DNA of 64,000 nucleotides, from NCBI GenBank assembly GCA_025201765.1, contig MU623346.1, forward strand, positions 124,001-188,000, read 5' to 3'. Of this stretch, positions 19,574 through 31,763 are shown in pieces. The position numbers and the translations under genes were made by a program. How positions within the stretch are numbered: the first letter of the stretch is position 1; every line of letters begins with the position of its first letter. Below the pieces are notes generated by a model. It was not told the DNA's origin. It searched no databases and was given only the letters and a program-made list of their open reading frames with translations. The stretch is from Daldinia sp. FL1419. Lineage: Eukaryota > Ascomycota > Sordariomycetes > Xylariales > Hypoxylaceae.

Positions 19574-20534
19574 CTTGGGCGACAATAGTAATATTTGCCT
19601 TTAAAGAAAAAAGAAAAAAAGTCTGATGAGCCCAAGATCGCACGCGCGCAGGCGGGGTTTAAATTTTCTCTGTGGTTCGTAAATCCAGAAAAACGTTGTT
19701 TCGCCGACAGTTTCGTAACGATCAGTTTGTTTTTGGTTGTTTTGAAGATTGCGCGCTTCGACGTGGCGAACTATACTGGTGTATCAATTATTATTTTCGT
19801 CTTGGTTGTAAGAAATCACAAATTTGTCAATGATGGAAATCTTTATGACCTGAGCGTGGGGTGTGGCACCCAAATGCCTTTGGCGGGGTTACCTAACGGT
19901 GCGAACCTCAGGTACCTCATTTTGTACTTAGGTACCTATACTGTAAAGTTAGTTAGGTAAAGTTCAAAGTCAGACAATTGGCTACACCTGCCAACCCTCC
20001 CTCAGCCAAAACCAATGCCTTGCCTTGCCTAGGTACCTGCCTGGTAGGTAACCTGCTAAAAATTCAGGTACTTTCCCTGTTTTGCTTCAGGCGCTTTGCT
20101 ACGCCCGGCCTTGCTAACCTATGTAAGGCAGGTAGCCACGGAGCCCGGAAGAAGCGGTAGGCCGTGGTTCACCCTACATGTAGTGGAGATCCATAATCGA
20201 CGGACCCACCTAAGCACCTTGAAAATCGACAAGCAGTTCCACCAAATGCACAATGTTTCTTCGGAGCTTTCTTTCCTCTAATAATTCTACTTCTTTCTAC
20301 TCCCACTTCTCTCAAATATTTCATCCTTTTAGCTCAGATGTCTTTGAAGCCGCAAATTCGCTGGGATCATTATTCCAGCTTCAGCCACTCGGCAGACAGA
20401 GCTGAATCTTTACTTTTTCGCCATGCAAAAGGCTGATACTCCAATCATGAATTCTAGTTGCTGAGTATAGCTACTAGTTTTTTCTTCCTTTTTTTTTCTC
20501 CTCCATAGCAGTCTTTATCTATACCTAGATAGCC
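19574..20534. other. Divergent promoter region between eIF2-alpha and NTE1
   Basis: About 960 bases with GGTACCT/TAGG patches at 19910-19960 and 20025-20050, and a T-rich tract just before 20500. It presumably carries both promoters and 5' UTRs. Confidence 0.55.
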
Positions 20535-23500
20535 ATGGACTCGTCCAACGCTACCAACGTCGAGGCGGCTCTCTCGCAAGTCGCCTCAACCATTGAGAAT
20601 AGCTCTGCAACTGCTATTGCATCGGCCATCACAAAAGTAAACGATGTGGCAGAGGCTCGAGGCTCTTCTTCGTGGCTTGGGCTTGCCGTCAGATTCGTCC
20701 TTTATATACTCCATATCCTCTCGACAATTCTATACTGGAGCCTCAAACTCACAACAATCTCAGTACCAACGTTACTGTTCGCAATGTTCTCGACGAGCTG
20801 GACGGTAACTATGAACGCTACAACTATGTAAATGCCCTTCACCATCTTTGCAGCTTCCGCACGGTTACTAACATAGGAAATAGAGCGCTTATATTGTTAC
20901 TTATGTTCTCTGCAGTCACTTGGGTTGTGAGATATAGATACTTAAACATGTATTCTCGTCTTCCTCCAGAGCCGCAGCGTAAAGAACCGGATTTGGATCT
21001 TTTCCCGGAAAGCCATGAAGAAGGCGCTAAACCTGGTCTTACCAACTATCTCGACGAATTTCTGAGTGCTATCAAAATATTTGGGTATCTTGAACGCCCC
21101 GTGTTTCATGAATTGACCAGGAGTATGCAGACCAGAAAGCTGATTGCTGGTGAGACGTTGAATTTGGAAGAGGAGAAAGGATTCTGTCTTGTTGTAGATG
21201 GATTGGTCGAGATTTTCGTCAAATCTTCCAACCCCAATCATTCATCCCAATCCACTGGGCTCGATGATACCTCAACACAATCTTCTTTTTCAGAAGATGA
21301 TCATTCTATTCCTGGTCAGCAACGGTATCAGTTATTGACTGAAGTGCGCAATGGTAACCCTATGTCGTCCCTTTTCTCAATCATGTCTCTATTTACAGAG
21401 GATGTAAAGCTCAAATTACCCTCTGAGGAGAATCTTGAACATGGTGGAGCCAATGGTGGTTCTCACCATCAGCGGGTATCCAGCGGTAGTTTTCCGCATC
21501 AAGATGACATGTCGGGCTTTCTCACAAAGACTTCGGGCCTTAACCAAATTCACGACGGGCCGGTCGCTGCCGATGAGTCTCAGGCCACAACTCCATCTTC
21601 CCCTACCCAGCCCAGACTACCAAAGATTCCTCCTATTTCTCTAGATGAGCCGCGAGTGGGTCATATTCGTCCTACCATGAAAAGGACAGCTACATCCGTT
21701 CATCCTGATATCATTGGAAGGGCGACAGTAGATACAACTATCGCGATTATACCCGCGAGCGCATTCCGAAGGCTGATCAGAGTTTACCCTAAAGCAACTG
21801 CTCACATCGTACACGTCATCTTATCCAGGTTCCAGCGCGTCACTCTCGCTACTGCATACAACTATCTCGGGTTGACCAACGAAGTTCTTCATACAGAAAA
21901 GAAGATGATTAGTTATACAACTTGCCAGCTACCAAATATCCTCCGGGGTGACGCTCTGGAACGGTTGAAGGAAAAATTCAAGCAAGAGAGGGAGAGAGCC
22001 GGTGAAGAGGGAAGCGGCAAGGGAATCGCTTTGCATAATGGATCCACTACGAGCCGCCGACGTAGATCTTCGACGGGCTTGCGTAAAGAGGCTGCGTTGC
22101 AAGCGATGAGTCGTGCTAGACCTCGTTCTGTGGTAGCATCGACGATTGCACCGCCACAAGAACGCCTCTCAATTCACACCCCTAGCCCTGGAGACTTGTT
22201 GGCAAATGTCCAGATAGCCCGTAGCGGGGGAACAGGGTCATCCGGTACCTTAGAAATACCTATAGCAGAATCCTTCCAGCCATCAGACGGCTTTAGAGGT
22301 GACAACATAAGTCCTCTTGCCCGACGTACCTTCAATCCTTTCGCTACCCAGAAACGAGCTCGCTTGTCCATTGATCCTCGCGAGTCTGTGGACGAAGACA
22401 ACTTATTTAGGGTATCTATCTTGGAGTGTGTTTTCAAGGCCTTAGGCATGAGCAGCAGTGGCTCCTCATCTAGGGGGCCGGAGTCTACAGAGGGGTCGCC
22501 AAGACTTGTCTCGTATGATCAAAGAAGGCAGAAAGCCGTCTTTAGTAATAATGCGTTTGGGTTTATGGACCCCTTTGACGGTTCTACTGACTGGGACGCT
22601 GAATCAATGACTTCTGGAGGTATTTCGTCGACTGGCACTCCGAATGCCCAGTTTCTTGCGGCCGATATGAAGCATGAAGTGGAAATCGTTTTCTTTCAAC
22701 AAGGCTCTGTATTGGTTGAACAAGGGGAGCGAAGTCCAGGACTTTACTACGTCATTGACGGATTTCTCGACATATGTGTCCCTTCGGAAGATTCGGGAAG
22801 TAATATCCTCAGCTCATCAAGTAGAACATCAGCAACGGCAATGCACAGGGCGGAATCCGAAGAAGCCGCTCGGCGCTCATCATCTTTCGGCCAGACTAAG
22901 AACTCCGACAAGCGAAGCTCATCCGACGCAAAACGGGGCGTGAAACCGGAACGCCGCCGAGTAGGACTTGTAAAGCCTGGTGGTCTTGCAGGTTACATCG
23001 GTACGGTTTCTTCATTCAGATCCTTCATCGACGTAGTTGCGAAAACGGATGTATACGTCGGTTTTATCCCACGAGCAACATTAGAGAAGATTGTGGATAA
23101 ATATCCAATCGTGCTCCTGACGATGGCTAAAAGACTAACCAACTTGCTTCCTCGGCTTATATTGCATATCGATTTCGCCCTTGAATGGGTTCAGGTCAAT
23201 GCGGGACAAGTCTTGTTCCGCAAAGATGAAGAAAGCGAGGCTATATATATTGTTCTAAATGGAAGGTTACGGCTGGTCGAAGACCGAAAGGATGGTGGAA
23301 TGAATGTCCGCGCAGAATTCGGACAGGGTGATAGTGTTGGTGAACTAGAGGTTATGACTGAGTCTACTCGTTCCGGAACCCTACATGCTATTCGTGCAAC
23401 GGAACTTGTCAAGTTTCCCCGAACCTTGTTCAACAGTCTTGCCCAAGAGCATCCTAGCATTACAATCAAGATCTCGAAAATCATTGCTTCTCGAATGCGT

Positions 23501-25355
23501 CTATTGGTTGATGACCCATCGAATCTCTCAGCAAAGGACGGGGCTTCTGGTACATCTATCAATAAGAGTTCGTCGACTCTGAATATCAGGACCGTCGCTA
23601 TCCTTCCAGTTAGGGCAGGCATTCCCGTTGTTGAATTTGGGAACCGCCTGATGAATGCACTAGCGCAGGTCGGCACGCCCAACGGTGCAACTTCGCTCAA
23701 CCAGGCCGCAATTCTCAGTCATCTTGGTAAACATGCCTTTAACAAAATGGGCAAGCTAAAGTTGGCCCACTATCTTGCCGATCTTGAAGAAAAGTATGGG
23801 TTAGTTGTTTACGTCGCAGGTAAGTCCAGTTCGCTCCCTATCCACATCCCTTATTCATTGGTATGATGAGCAATTCACACCCAGAGCGCTGTCTATGAAG
23901 GCTTTAAACTCTAATTTTTTCCTGACCATGATACACAAATTCTCTGTTTGACTTGAACTCCAAGTTGTATGTATTTCTGATTAGATATTAGATACGAGCG
24001 TGACAGCACCTTGGACCCAGACTTGTATCACACAAGCAGATTGTATTCTGCTTGTAGGTCTAGCCGAAGGATCGCCTGAGATTGGTGAATACGAACGATT
24101 TATGCTTGGCATGAAGTCAACTGCTCGAAAAACGCTTGTTCTTCTTCACACAGAGCGCTACTCGCCCCCTGGCTTAACAAGAGCCTGGCTAAGAAACCGT
24201 GTTTGGATTAACGGCGGACATCACCATCTGCAGATGGTCTTCGAGTCAAATTCTGTTGCAACCCACCCACCTTCTAGGAAGGCTGGGCCAACCTTAAAGG
24301 AGCGAGTACAAATTCTTCAAGCCGAGATCCAAAAGTATACAGTCCAAAAAATACGACAAAGGCCTTATTACTCGCCTGATGCTCCTTATAAAGGTGATTT
24401 TCAAAGGCTTGCTAGGAGACTTTGTGGCAAGTCTATCGGTCTCGTACTAGGAGGCGGTGGTGCCAGGGGTATTGCCCATGTCGGCATTATTAAAGCAATG
24501 GAGGAAGCCGGCATTCCTATCGACATTGTTGGTGGCACATCAATCGGCTCTTTCATCGGAGCCCTTTACGCGCGCCATGCTGATGTTGTGCCTATGTTTG
24601 GTCTGGCTAAAAAGTTTGCTGGAAGGATGGCGAGCATTTGGCGTTTCGCGTTCGATCTAACATATCCGTCTGTATCGTACACAACCGGTCACGAATTCAA
24701 TCGCGGCATCTTCAAAACCTTTGGGAAACACCAAATCGAAGATTTCTGGTTGGAATATTACTGCAATACCGTAAATATTAGCAAAAGCAGGCAGGAAATC
24801 CACACTAGTGGTTACGCCTGGCGGTACGTTCGAGCATCCATGTCATTGGCTGGTTTACTCCCGCCTCTATGTGACGAAGGCAGCATGTTGTTAGATGGTG
24901 GGTATATCGACAATCTCACAGTGTCGCACATGAAGTCCCTTGGTGCTTCAGTTATCTTCGCCATCGATGTGGGTGCTATCGATGACGATACGCCCCAATG
25001 CTACGGAGATTCGCTCTCGGGGTTCTGGGCGTCCTTCAACCGATGGAATCCTTTTTCCAGCATTCCAAACCCTCCTACACTGGCAGAAATTCAAGCTCGG
25101 TTGGCCTATGTGTCTAGCGTAGACGCTCTAGAGCGTGCGAAGATGACGCCAGGATGTTTTTACATGCGCCCTCCGATCGATGAATATGGGACTTTGGAGT
25201 TTGGGAGATTCGATGAAATCTATGATCTAGGGTACAAATTTGGCAAGCAATACCTTGATCGCCTGAAGGAGGATGGCGTGCTTCCGTTGGTTGAGGAAAC
25301 CGAAGCAAAGAAGGCATTACGCAGGACGATGGCGCCTAGACGTGCAAGTATTTAA
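20535..25355 (+). CDS. NTE1: Lysophospholipase NTE1 (patatin-like, neuropathy target esterase family)
   Basis: Three exons: 20535-20827, 20884-23819 and 23992-25355, with introns of 56 and 172 bases; 1530 residues, the usual length for fungal Nte1. This ER enzyme fully deacylates phosphatidylcholine to glycerophosphocholine. Two membrane helices lie in the first 125 residues (WLGLAVRFVLYILHILSTIL and the one crossing the first splice). RYRYLNMYSRLPPEPQRKEP follows. Cyclic-nucleotide-binding-like domains lie near residues 160-350, 690-820 and 870-950. The patatin domain has the GGGGARG loop (about 1230), the nucleophile motif GGTSIGS (about 1258) and the catalytic aspartate in LDGGYIDN (about 1378). 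Ser/Gly-rich linkers separate the regulatory domains. The second intron is supported by the clean ADTSVTAPWTQTC join. Confidence 0.96.
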
Positions 25356-25895
25356 TAGCAGTGTTGTTATATATATACCCAACCAGTATATCAGATCTAA
25401 GACGAGAGTTACGAAGTCAATACAAGCTTTTAAGACCGAAGCGTCCCCAGTAAAATGATACCTAAAGCGCAATGGTTTGAACACTTGATACGTATTATTG
25501 CAGAGCTGTATTGTACGCTAGTACAGCTCGGTGGCCATATTTTCTCTTTCAGGCTATATAAGAATACCATCAAGGTGATCACCCCTAAATGCCTTCATCC
25601 GAATGCCTGTCTACCCCGCACGCAAATCACCATCAGCCAAATATTCACTCTAGCAGTCTATATAATATGGAAGTTGAATATCACTGCCAGTTTAGATATT
25701 CGGAGACCTACGGGGGGTTAATGCGGTGGTGAGACCGTCAGTCTCAGGCCTCGCGGACCGAAGATAAACGCGAGGCTATAAATTCAATCATTATGTGCCT
25801 ACCTAGGTAGGTAGGTAGGTAGTTAAGGCTTGATATAAATCTCGGTTTTTATAAATCAAGCTACACTCTATACGTTCCCTTATGATATCGCAACA
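25356..25895. other. Intergenic region between NTE1 and the esterase gene
   Basis: AT-rich, with a TAGG repeat at 25799-25824. It holds the NTE1 3' UTR and the esterase promoter. No supported gene. Confidence 0.55.
25799..25824. repeat. TAGG/CCTA simple repeat
   Basis: CCTACCTAGGTAGGTAGGTA-type run about 75 bases upstream of the esterase ATG. Confidence 0.75.
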
Positions 25896-26723
25896 ATGAA
25901 ACTTAAAGGGGTATTATCAGCATCTTGTCTAATAGGCACGGCATTTTCCCAATCGAAGTTAAAAATTAGTGAGATACAAACCTCAACGTCCCCTCTCATC
26001 AAATAGAGTCCTAACTTGCAAAATGAAAAGTGCCATTAGGGGATAGCATAACCGAAATCACATGCTGGAGGGCGAAGCTGTGGGGTGGCCTCAAAGCAAA
26101 TAACTTAACAGACAAAGTTGAATTCGTCGGCTCGATGAATAATACTCAAAGTTGCGATATAGAAGATGAAGAGTTCAGCAAGCAGCATCACGAAGGCCAT
26201 ACGGGTTACCTCGCGATCGACATTGCATACGACCATATTGACGGCTGGCTCAACGAAACTAAGCCCGACATCGTCACGTTCATGCTTGGGACGGATGATA
26301 TTGCCCGAGGCCGAAGGATAGAAGATGTCGTTGAAGCATACACTAATATGGTGCAATCGATGCGGAAGTACAAAGAAGGCGTGCAAGTTATCGTAAGCTC
26401 TCACCTTTAAGCTTCTCATCCAAGTCGACGGTGAATGCAAGACTGACCCCTTTTTCAAACAGGTCAACACCGTAGTTCCTTTACCAGCGAACATGAACCC
26501 AGTCAAGAAACTCAACGACATGATACCGGACTGGGCAGTCGAACAGAACAAGACCGAGTCACCGATTTATGTCAACGATATCTACCCGTTCCCGAACACA
26601 CTTTTGAGAGATGGGATACATCCTAACGACGAGGGCGAGGATCGCATCGCCGAGGGTCTGAATGGGCTATTGACGTGGATTATCAATTCGAATTCATCGG
26701 ATAATTCTACTGCGTCAACTTGA
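25896..26723 (+). CDS. Secreted SGNH hydrolase, carbohydrate-esterase-3-like
   Basis: Three exons: 25896-25968, 26031-26392 and 26463-26723, with introns of 62 and 70 bases; 231 residues. The first splice rebuilds the Met of IMPLGDSITE, a CE3 hallmark. The N-terminus (MKLKGVLSASCLIGTAFSQS) looks like a short signal peptide. Blocks seen are I GDSIT (Ser30), II HEGHTGY (Gly), III LGTDDI and V DGIHPN (Asp195, His198). CE3 enzymes mostly remove acetyl groups from xylan outside the cell. Block III normally reads GTND, with Asn in the oxyanion hole; here position 113 is Asp. The protein is short and carries no carbohydrate-binding module. Neighbours give no hint about substrate. Possibly a diverged or impaired esterase. 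Confidence 0.88.
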
Positions 26724-28707
26724 GTAAGGGATGGGTACCTAGGGAACGGTGATATCTTGCCTTAATAGACAATAGACCTGTCACCTAGTTATGAGTGCAT
26801 GTAGCCTCCCGGCTTTTTGACGTCCGACTCGAATGCAGACAAACGACGGCTGCCAACATATGAAGATAGCATGTTTCACAAAACCAATAAGGGGCGTTGT
26901 AGAAGACTCCTCGCCTAATTCCACTTGATATTTCATATTTGCATAAGAAGCAGAGCAGCCACACAATCATCCCTACGAACCCCCAATAGACTCAACGATA
27001 CTTCTACACGATCATCCACATACTAGATACTATAGCACGTAGCCAGACATATACACCTCGTTACGTGAGCTATGACAGTCCTCAAGCGGACCAACCCCTC
27101 GCAAGCCAGCCAGCTCCCAAGCGTAGCATCACGAAGATATACATACCAATCAATCAACCGTACTCCCCCAACTCCAGAACTTCCCGCAGCTAAACGGCTT
27201 ACGTGCATCTCCCAATCTGACAAACGAACATCCCACCCCCCCTATTTTCCACAGCGTGATTTCCCACCATCATATTCGATTCGCTCGCCGTAAGCCACCT
27301 CCCACTCCAGCGCCGATATACGGTCCGTGGTTGGCGGCTGCGATTGGAGATTGAAGATGAGCGTGGGGGGAGGGGGAGGGTCGCGTATATTGATTGCTTA
27401 CGCTGTGTTACGAGCTTGTGGGATATGATATGTGATATTTAAGCCACCCGCGATGCGGGTTACGAGAGGGGATTGTGTTTATTTTGCTCATGGCGTTATT
27501 GGTAGGCGTTCTAGAGGCTTACATCTTCTATCTTCTAGTCAACCTCCAATGCATCCTCGAGCTTGATAGGTACATCGCGCCTTGGATCGGAGTTGTGACG
27601 TATACCAAAACGGCGCACGGTCTGTGTGATACATGGGCGATACACCGTATGATCTCCTGTCGTTACCCCCGGGTAGTCTTTTCCAAAACAAGAGGTCTAT
27701 TTTGTGTCAAGCTAAGGTCATAAAGCTCGTGAATACCAAGGACCGAGTTATAACATGGGACTTCGAAACCTAACACAGATCAACACCCATTCAAGTATCT
27801 GGCAGCCTGCCAAGAAAATCTAACTGGAATCATCAAGTGTCAAGTCCAAAGACATATGCGCCAAGCCCTCAAAGCATCCCAATACATCCAAGGCATCGAT
27901 GTAATTTCCATCCGCGCCATCACCACCTCCTTGCTTACTCCAGCTTACATGCGCCATGACAGCTCTCAAAGCGCACAGCCTAGAAGAAACCCGCCAGACT
28001 AAGATTAGAACGGGGTCAGATTCTAGATCCCGCATGGAGCAGGGTTACATTCGGCCTATAGCAGTGCATGGGTATCCAACCACCCCCCATCCCCCCAGCG
28101 TGCGTCTTAGCGTGCAGATGCCGCATGCGGGACACGTTCGGGACGTCCCGACCTCCCCCATTTTTGATGGATGGGGGTCAGCCGTTACGAGTTGCTTTGC
28201 ATGGCTGCTAGGTTTATATTTCAAGAATAAACGACGTGGCAAGAAATACATAGGTAGTTAGATAGTTACCTAGGAATCATGTCTACGTACACCAAGTCTC
28301 AGGCGGATCGATGCAAGTATTAATCATTACTAGGAGGCCAGAAGCCGTGATAGCTATTATACAGTCCTAATCGAATTGGTATTATACCAATAAGCACATA
28401 CCTTGAACTCCTGCAATCACTCCGCTGTGATAGCCCGTATCGAACTCCACGATAATGCTTGATGCTCCTGGGAGAATCTGCAAAGAGAGGGTATTCGCTG
28501 TGAAAAGAGCATCCCATGCCGCTATGAGATAGATAAACATATCGTGATGAAAACACTTCGAATATGTCTTGCTGTCGCTGTGTAAATACCAAAGACCTTT
28601 ACGAGTGACCACCCCAACACCCCCTAACGTATTTGGCCTAGTCCGAAGCGGCGTCACGAGGCTTTGGGAGTCTTAGGACTAGATGACTTCTTTTTGTGTC
28701 GGCGGGA
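26724..28707. other. Gene-poor spacer
   Basis: About 2 kb with only short frames and no recognisable domain in any. A weak similarity links about 27067-27090 and 27950-27975 but is too short to call a repeat. A TAGG patch lies near 28250-28275. I see no gene or transposon. Confidence 0.5.
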
Positions 28708-30125
28708 CTACCACTTTCTCAAGTCATCCTTCAAGTCCCTGGCTGGTTTTTTCTTGCTCTTCGGCTCGGGTCGAGATGAGTCGGTACTTGGCGGGCCGGT
28801 CCCGGGCTGAGCTATGTGGCTTATTTTGTCGAGATCGGCGCCGGAGCTTGTCTTGCTATGATGTGAGGACTTGGCAGAGGACTTGGGCCTCTTTTCATCG
28901 GCACCCGAGGATTTCGGTTTAGGCCGCTTAGGTCTTTTCTCCTGCGGCGAGACCGTGGATTTTGCTGTATTCGTTGGATCCCCTTCCTCGTGTTCTTTCG
29001 CCGCTATAGCCTTGGGGGGCTCGATGCAAGGAGGTCGAGGGGGTGCAATGGCGGGACCGATCGATGCGGCGGATGGACCAGAGAATTTGTTAGGACTGCT
29101 CGCCGGGGGAGTACTCTCATTATCTTTCTCGATCACAGTAGGGACCGGTTGTGTGGTCGTATATGTGCCATGAATTTCCTCATCTACTAGTTGATGCACT
29201 TTCCTCTCGTTCCGCTGATATGTCGGATGAAGTATTGTTAAATGAGCGTCCGTAGCTGAAGACGGATTGTGCTGATCAGTCTTTTCCAGTGTCTTGATAG
29301 TTGCTTCAGAAGTTAGATGTGACTTGTCATTTTTTTCACTCTTCTCGCTCTTCGCACTTTTCTCGCTAGGTGAGCGGCTTCTCTGGGGCGGGCTTGGCTG
29401 GTGGTCAGGAGCACACGAGAGGCGATTTTCGGTTTCGTTATTCGTCTTTGGCCCATCCTTGGGAGGGTATAGCTTTGCTGCTTTTTCGAATAACTCTACG
29501 CCACAATTAGAGAATATACATATAGCATAATATAGGTATTAGGTATACCTTGGCCCTCTTTAGAGAGAGGTGTTATATGAGCTAATGCTGTGCCTATTCC
29601 CGGAAGTGGAACGGGTGGTACATATTCCGGTACATATCCCTGCAGACCGACCTGGCCAAGCGGCGGTACGGGGGGGTATTTATCACGCTTATGATCGTCC
29701 GGGCTATAAGGCTTGTAATTTGTAGGCATAGGAAAGAGGTAAGGAGCATCGCGGAGAGAAATCGGGTGTCGAACCGGTCGCAGACCGGCTTCCTCACGTT
29801 CCCGGTGTGCCCGGGCAACGTTTGCCATGTTCGCTGCCTGTATCCTGTCTTTATATTGAAACTTTATGGTCGCAGGGACTGCCGCTAGCATATCTTGGGC
29901 AGCATGCGTAATTACGTGCTTGTAAGGTGGTTTCGCAGGTTTTTCCTTCGCCTTTTGAGCCTCCTTCTCTTTCTCGGCCTCCCTCTCTTTCTCGGCCTCC
30001 TTCTCTTTTTCGGCTTTCCTCTTCTTTTCGGCCTCCCTCTCCTCTTCTACTTCGTTCTCTTTGTTACCAGTTTCCTTCACTTTATCCCGCCCGAAGAGTC
30101 GCTTCAATACTGAAAATATCGACAT
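28708..30125 (-). CDS. Hypothetical protein with Lys/Glu coiled coil and disordered Pro/Ser/Lys tail
   Basis: Two exons, 30125-29549 and 29495-28708, with a 53-base intron. The join SKEGQ-ELFEKAAKLYPP is in phase and gives 454 residues. It starts MSIFSVLKRLFGRDK, an amphipathic basic helix. A highly charged repetitive stretch (EAEKEKEAEKE type, residues about 27-65) is probably a single helix or coiled coil. A middle region follows with a conserved look (PPYKHVITHAAQDMLAAVPA, VPPLGQVGLQGYVPEYVPPV). The second exon is Ser/Pro/Lys-rich and likely disordered. The ATG at 30209 is in frame but adds an unconvincing leader, so I prefer 30125. I do not recognise a family and infer no function. Confidence 0.68.
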
Positions 30126-31763
30126 GACGAACCCGAGCTTTCTGGTGAATTCCGAGTAAGAGTAGAATGTAAGACGTGTAGCAGTTCTCGGCGTACAGGC
30201 ATGTATCACCTGGGTTCACAGACGTATATTGAGATGTGTCGATATTAGCACTTAGAGCTTCCTTTCTGACAGGAGCTTGCTTGGATTATATGGTTTGACG
30301 ATGGGTATTATTCGGAATGGGCGGACGGGCTTGAGCAGCGACGACTAAAAGGTACAGCGTATAAATCGATAATTATGTGAAATGATTAGAAACTATAACG
30401 ACAATGAGTCCTAAGGCTTTGCTAATCACCTACGTACGTAGCACTCATGGAAAAAGGAGTCGGAGGAAAAAGGTGAAATGGAATAGGAATCAATGAAAAA
30501 AAGGGGTAAAGCAGTGGAAGTTGCAACAGTAACGATTAAGTCCCGCGTAAAGTTATTCCAACTTATATAGATTGAGGTTACTTACCTAGTTTACGCAAGC
30601 TAACTCAATTTCAAGGTTTACAATATTTCGTCACCCTGGCTAACATGTCAGGATAACGGCCAGTAAGTAGGAGCAAACCGGCCTAAGCAGGCACCTATCT
30701 ACGTAATAAATCTGGATACATCGAACGTTCTAACTTAGATGAAAGGAATATACGTCGAGTACGTGTAGCAACCAAAAAGCTCCACTAACAAAGATGGACA
30801 CCACGATAGGAATACAGATCTTTCTGCCTTATATATGACCACATATACACATAACCGTGTTGGGTTATTGCTTGGGTGATGACTTTTAAGCTATATACCT
30901 AAGGCACGACTTTTCTTACCGTACGCCTCTGGAATGAATCATTATAAAGGGGCAGGCCTAAGGTAAGTATTTTGCGAGGTGTATTGATCTAGGTAGTTAT
31001 GCTAGGTCATTGATATACTTTAATACTTTTGTCATATGGATTCAGGGGCAATGCGATAGAGAATGTTATCCTGACCTTCGAGGAGTGGATCGATCAGGGC
31101 TGAATGCGTCCCAAACCTTGGTTTAAATAGTGGGAATGGGTAGAGTGAGGGTGTAATCATATCTTATACGACGAAAACCCAATGTTGTATGTGGTCTTAT
31201 GCCCTGGTCCAAACAACAACCTCCGCCTTTAGGGGCACTTTATTAGAAGGGTTTCAACATTCGGTACTTTCCGGTATAGATGAAATGATAGAATACTAGC
31301 TACCAAGATTCTTAACCGTGAAATACTGTAATCACCTTTTATAGATACCAGTGTGTTTGGCGAGTATTGAGGATTGATAGCGTCTCTTCATATGAGAATG
31401 TGTATACGACATCAAACACGGATTCTTAGACAATGAAACTAATCAAACCCGACACCTCTCTATTATTGCGGACAATTCGATAGTGATCCTTTATGTGTAT
31501 GAATATTCAAAGTAACTGTGCATCTCAGTGCCTTTAACTCTGGTACAATGTTTCTCTTATTCGATTGATTCTCGAAATATTTTAAGAGCACCCACCGATA
31601 TTCAAGTTCCTCCACTAGTATCGTTGAAAGCATCTCTGAAGCCTCGAGAAAACTACCTAACAAGATGGCAATTCCACCTCCACTTAGTAAAACAACGTAG
31701 GTTATACCTTCATTATGAATACTGTGAAATAAAGCTTACACGATGCTAGACACGTAATCAACT
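30126..31763. other. Gene-poor spacer
   Basis: AT-rich spacer of 1.6 kb between divergent unrecognised genes. All frames are short and none shows a domain. Nothing supported. Confidence 0.55.

Noticed and set aside
21929..23700. Minus-strand frames opposite NTE1
   Set aside because: They are shadows of the NTE1 coding exon.
27060..27980. Similarity between ATGACAG...CTCAA...GCG at about 27070 and 27955
   Set aside because: About 23 bases with several mismatches and no flanking similarity; likely chance.
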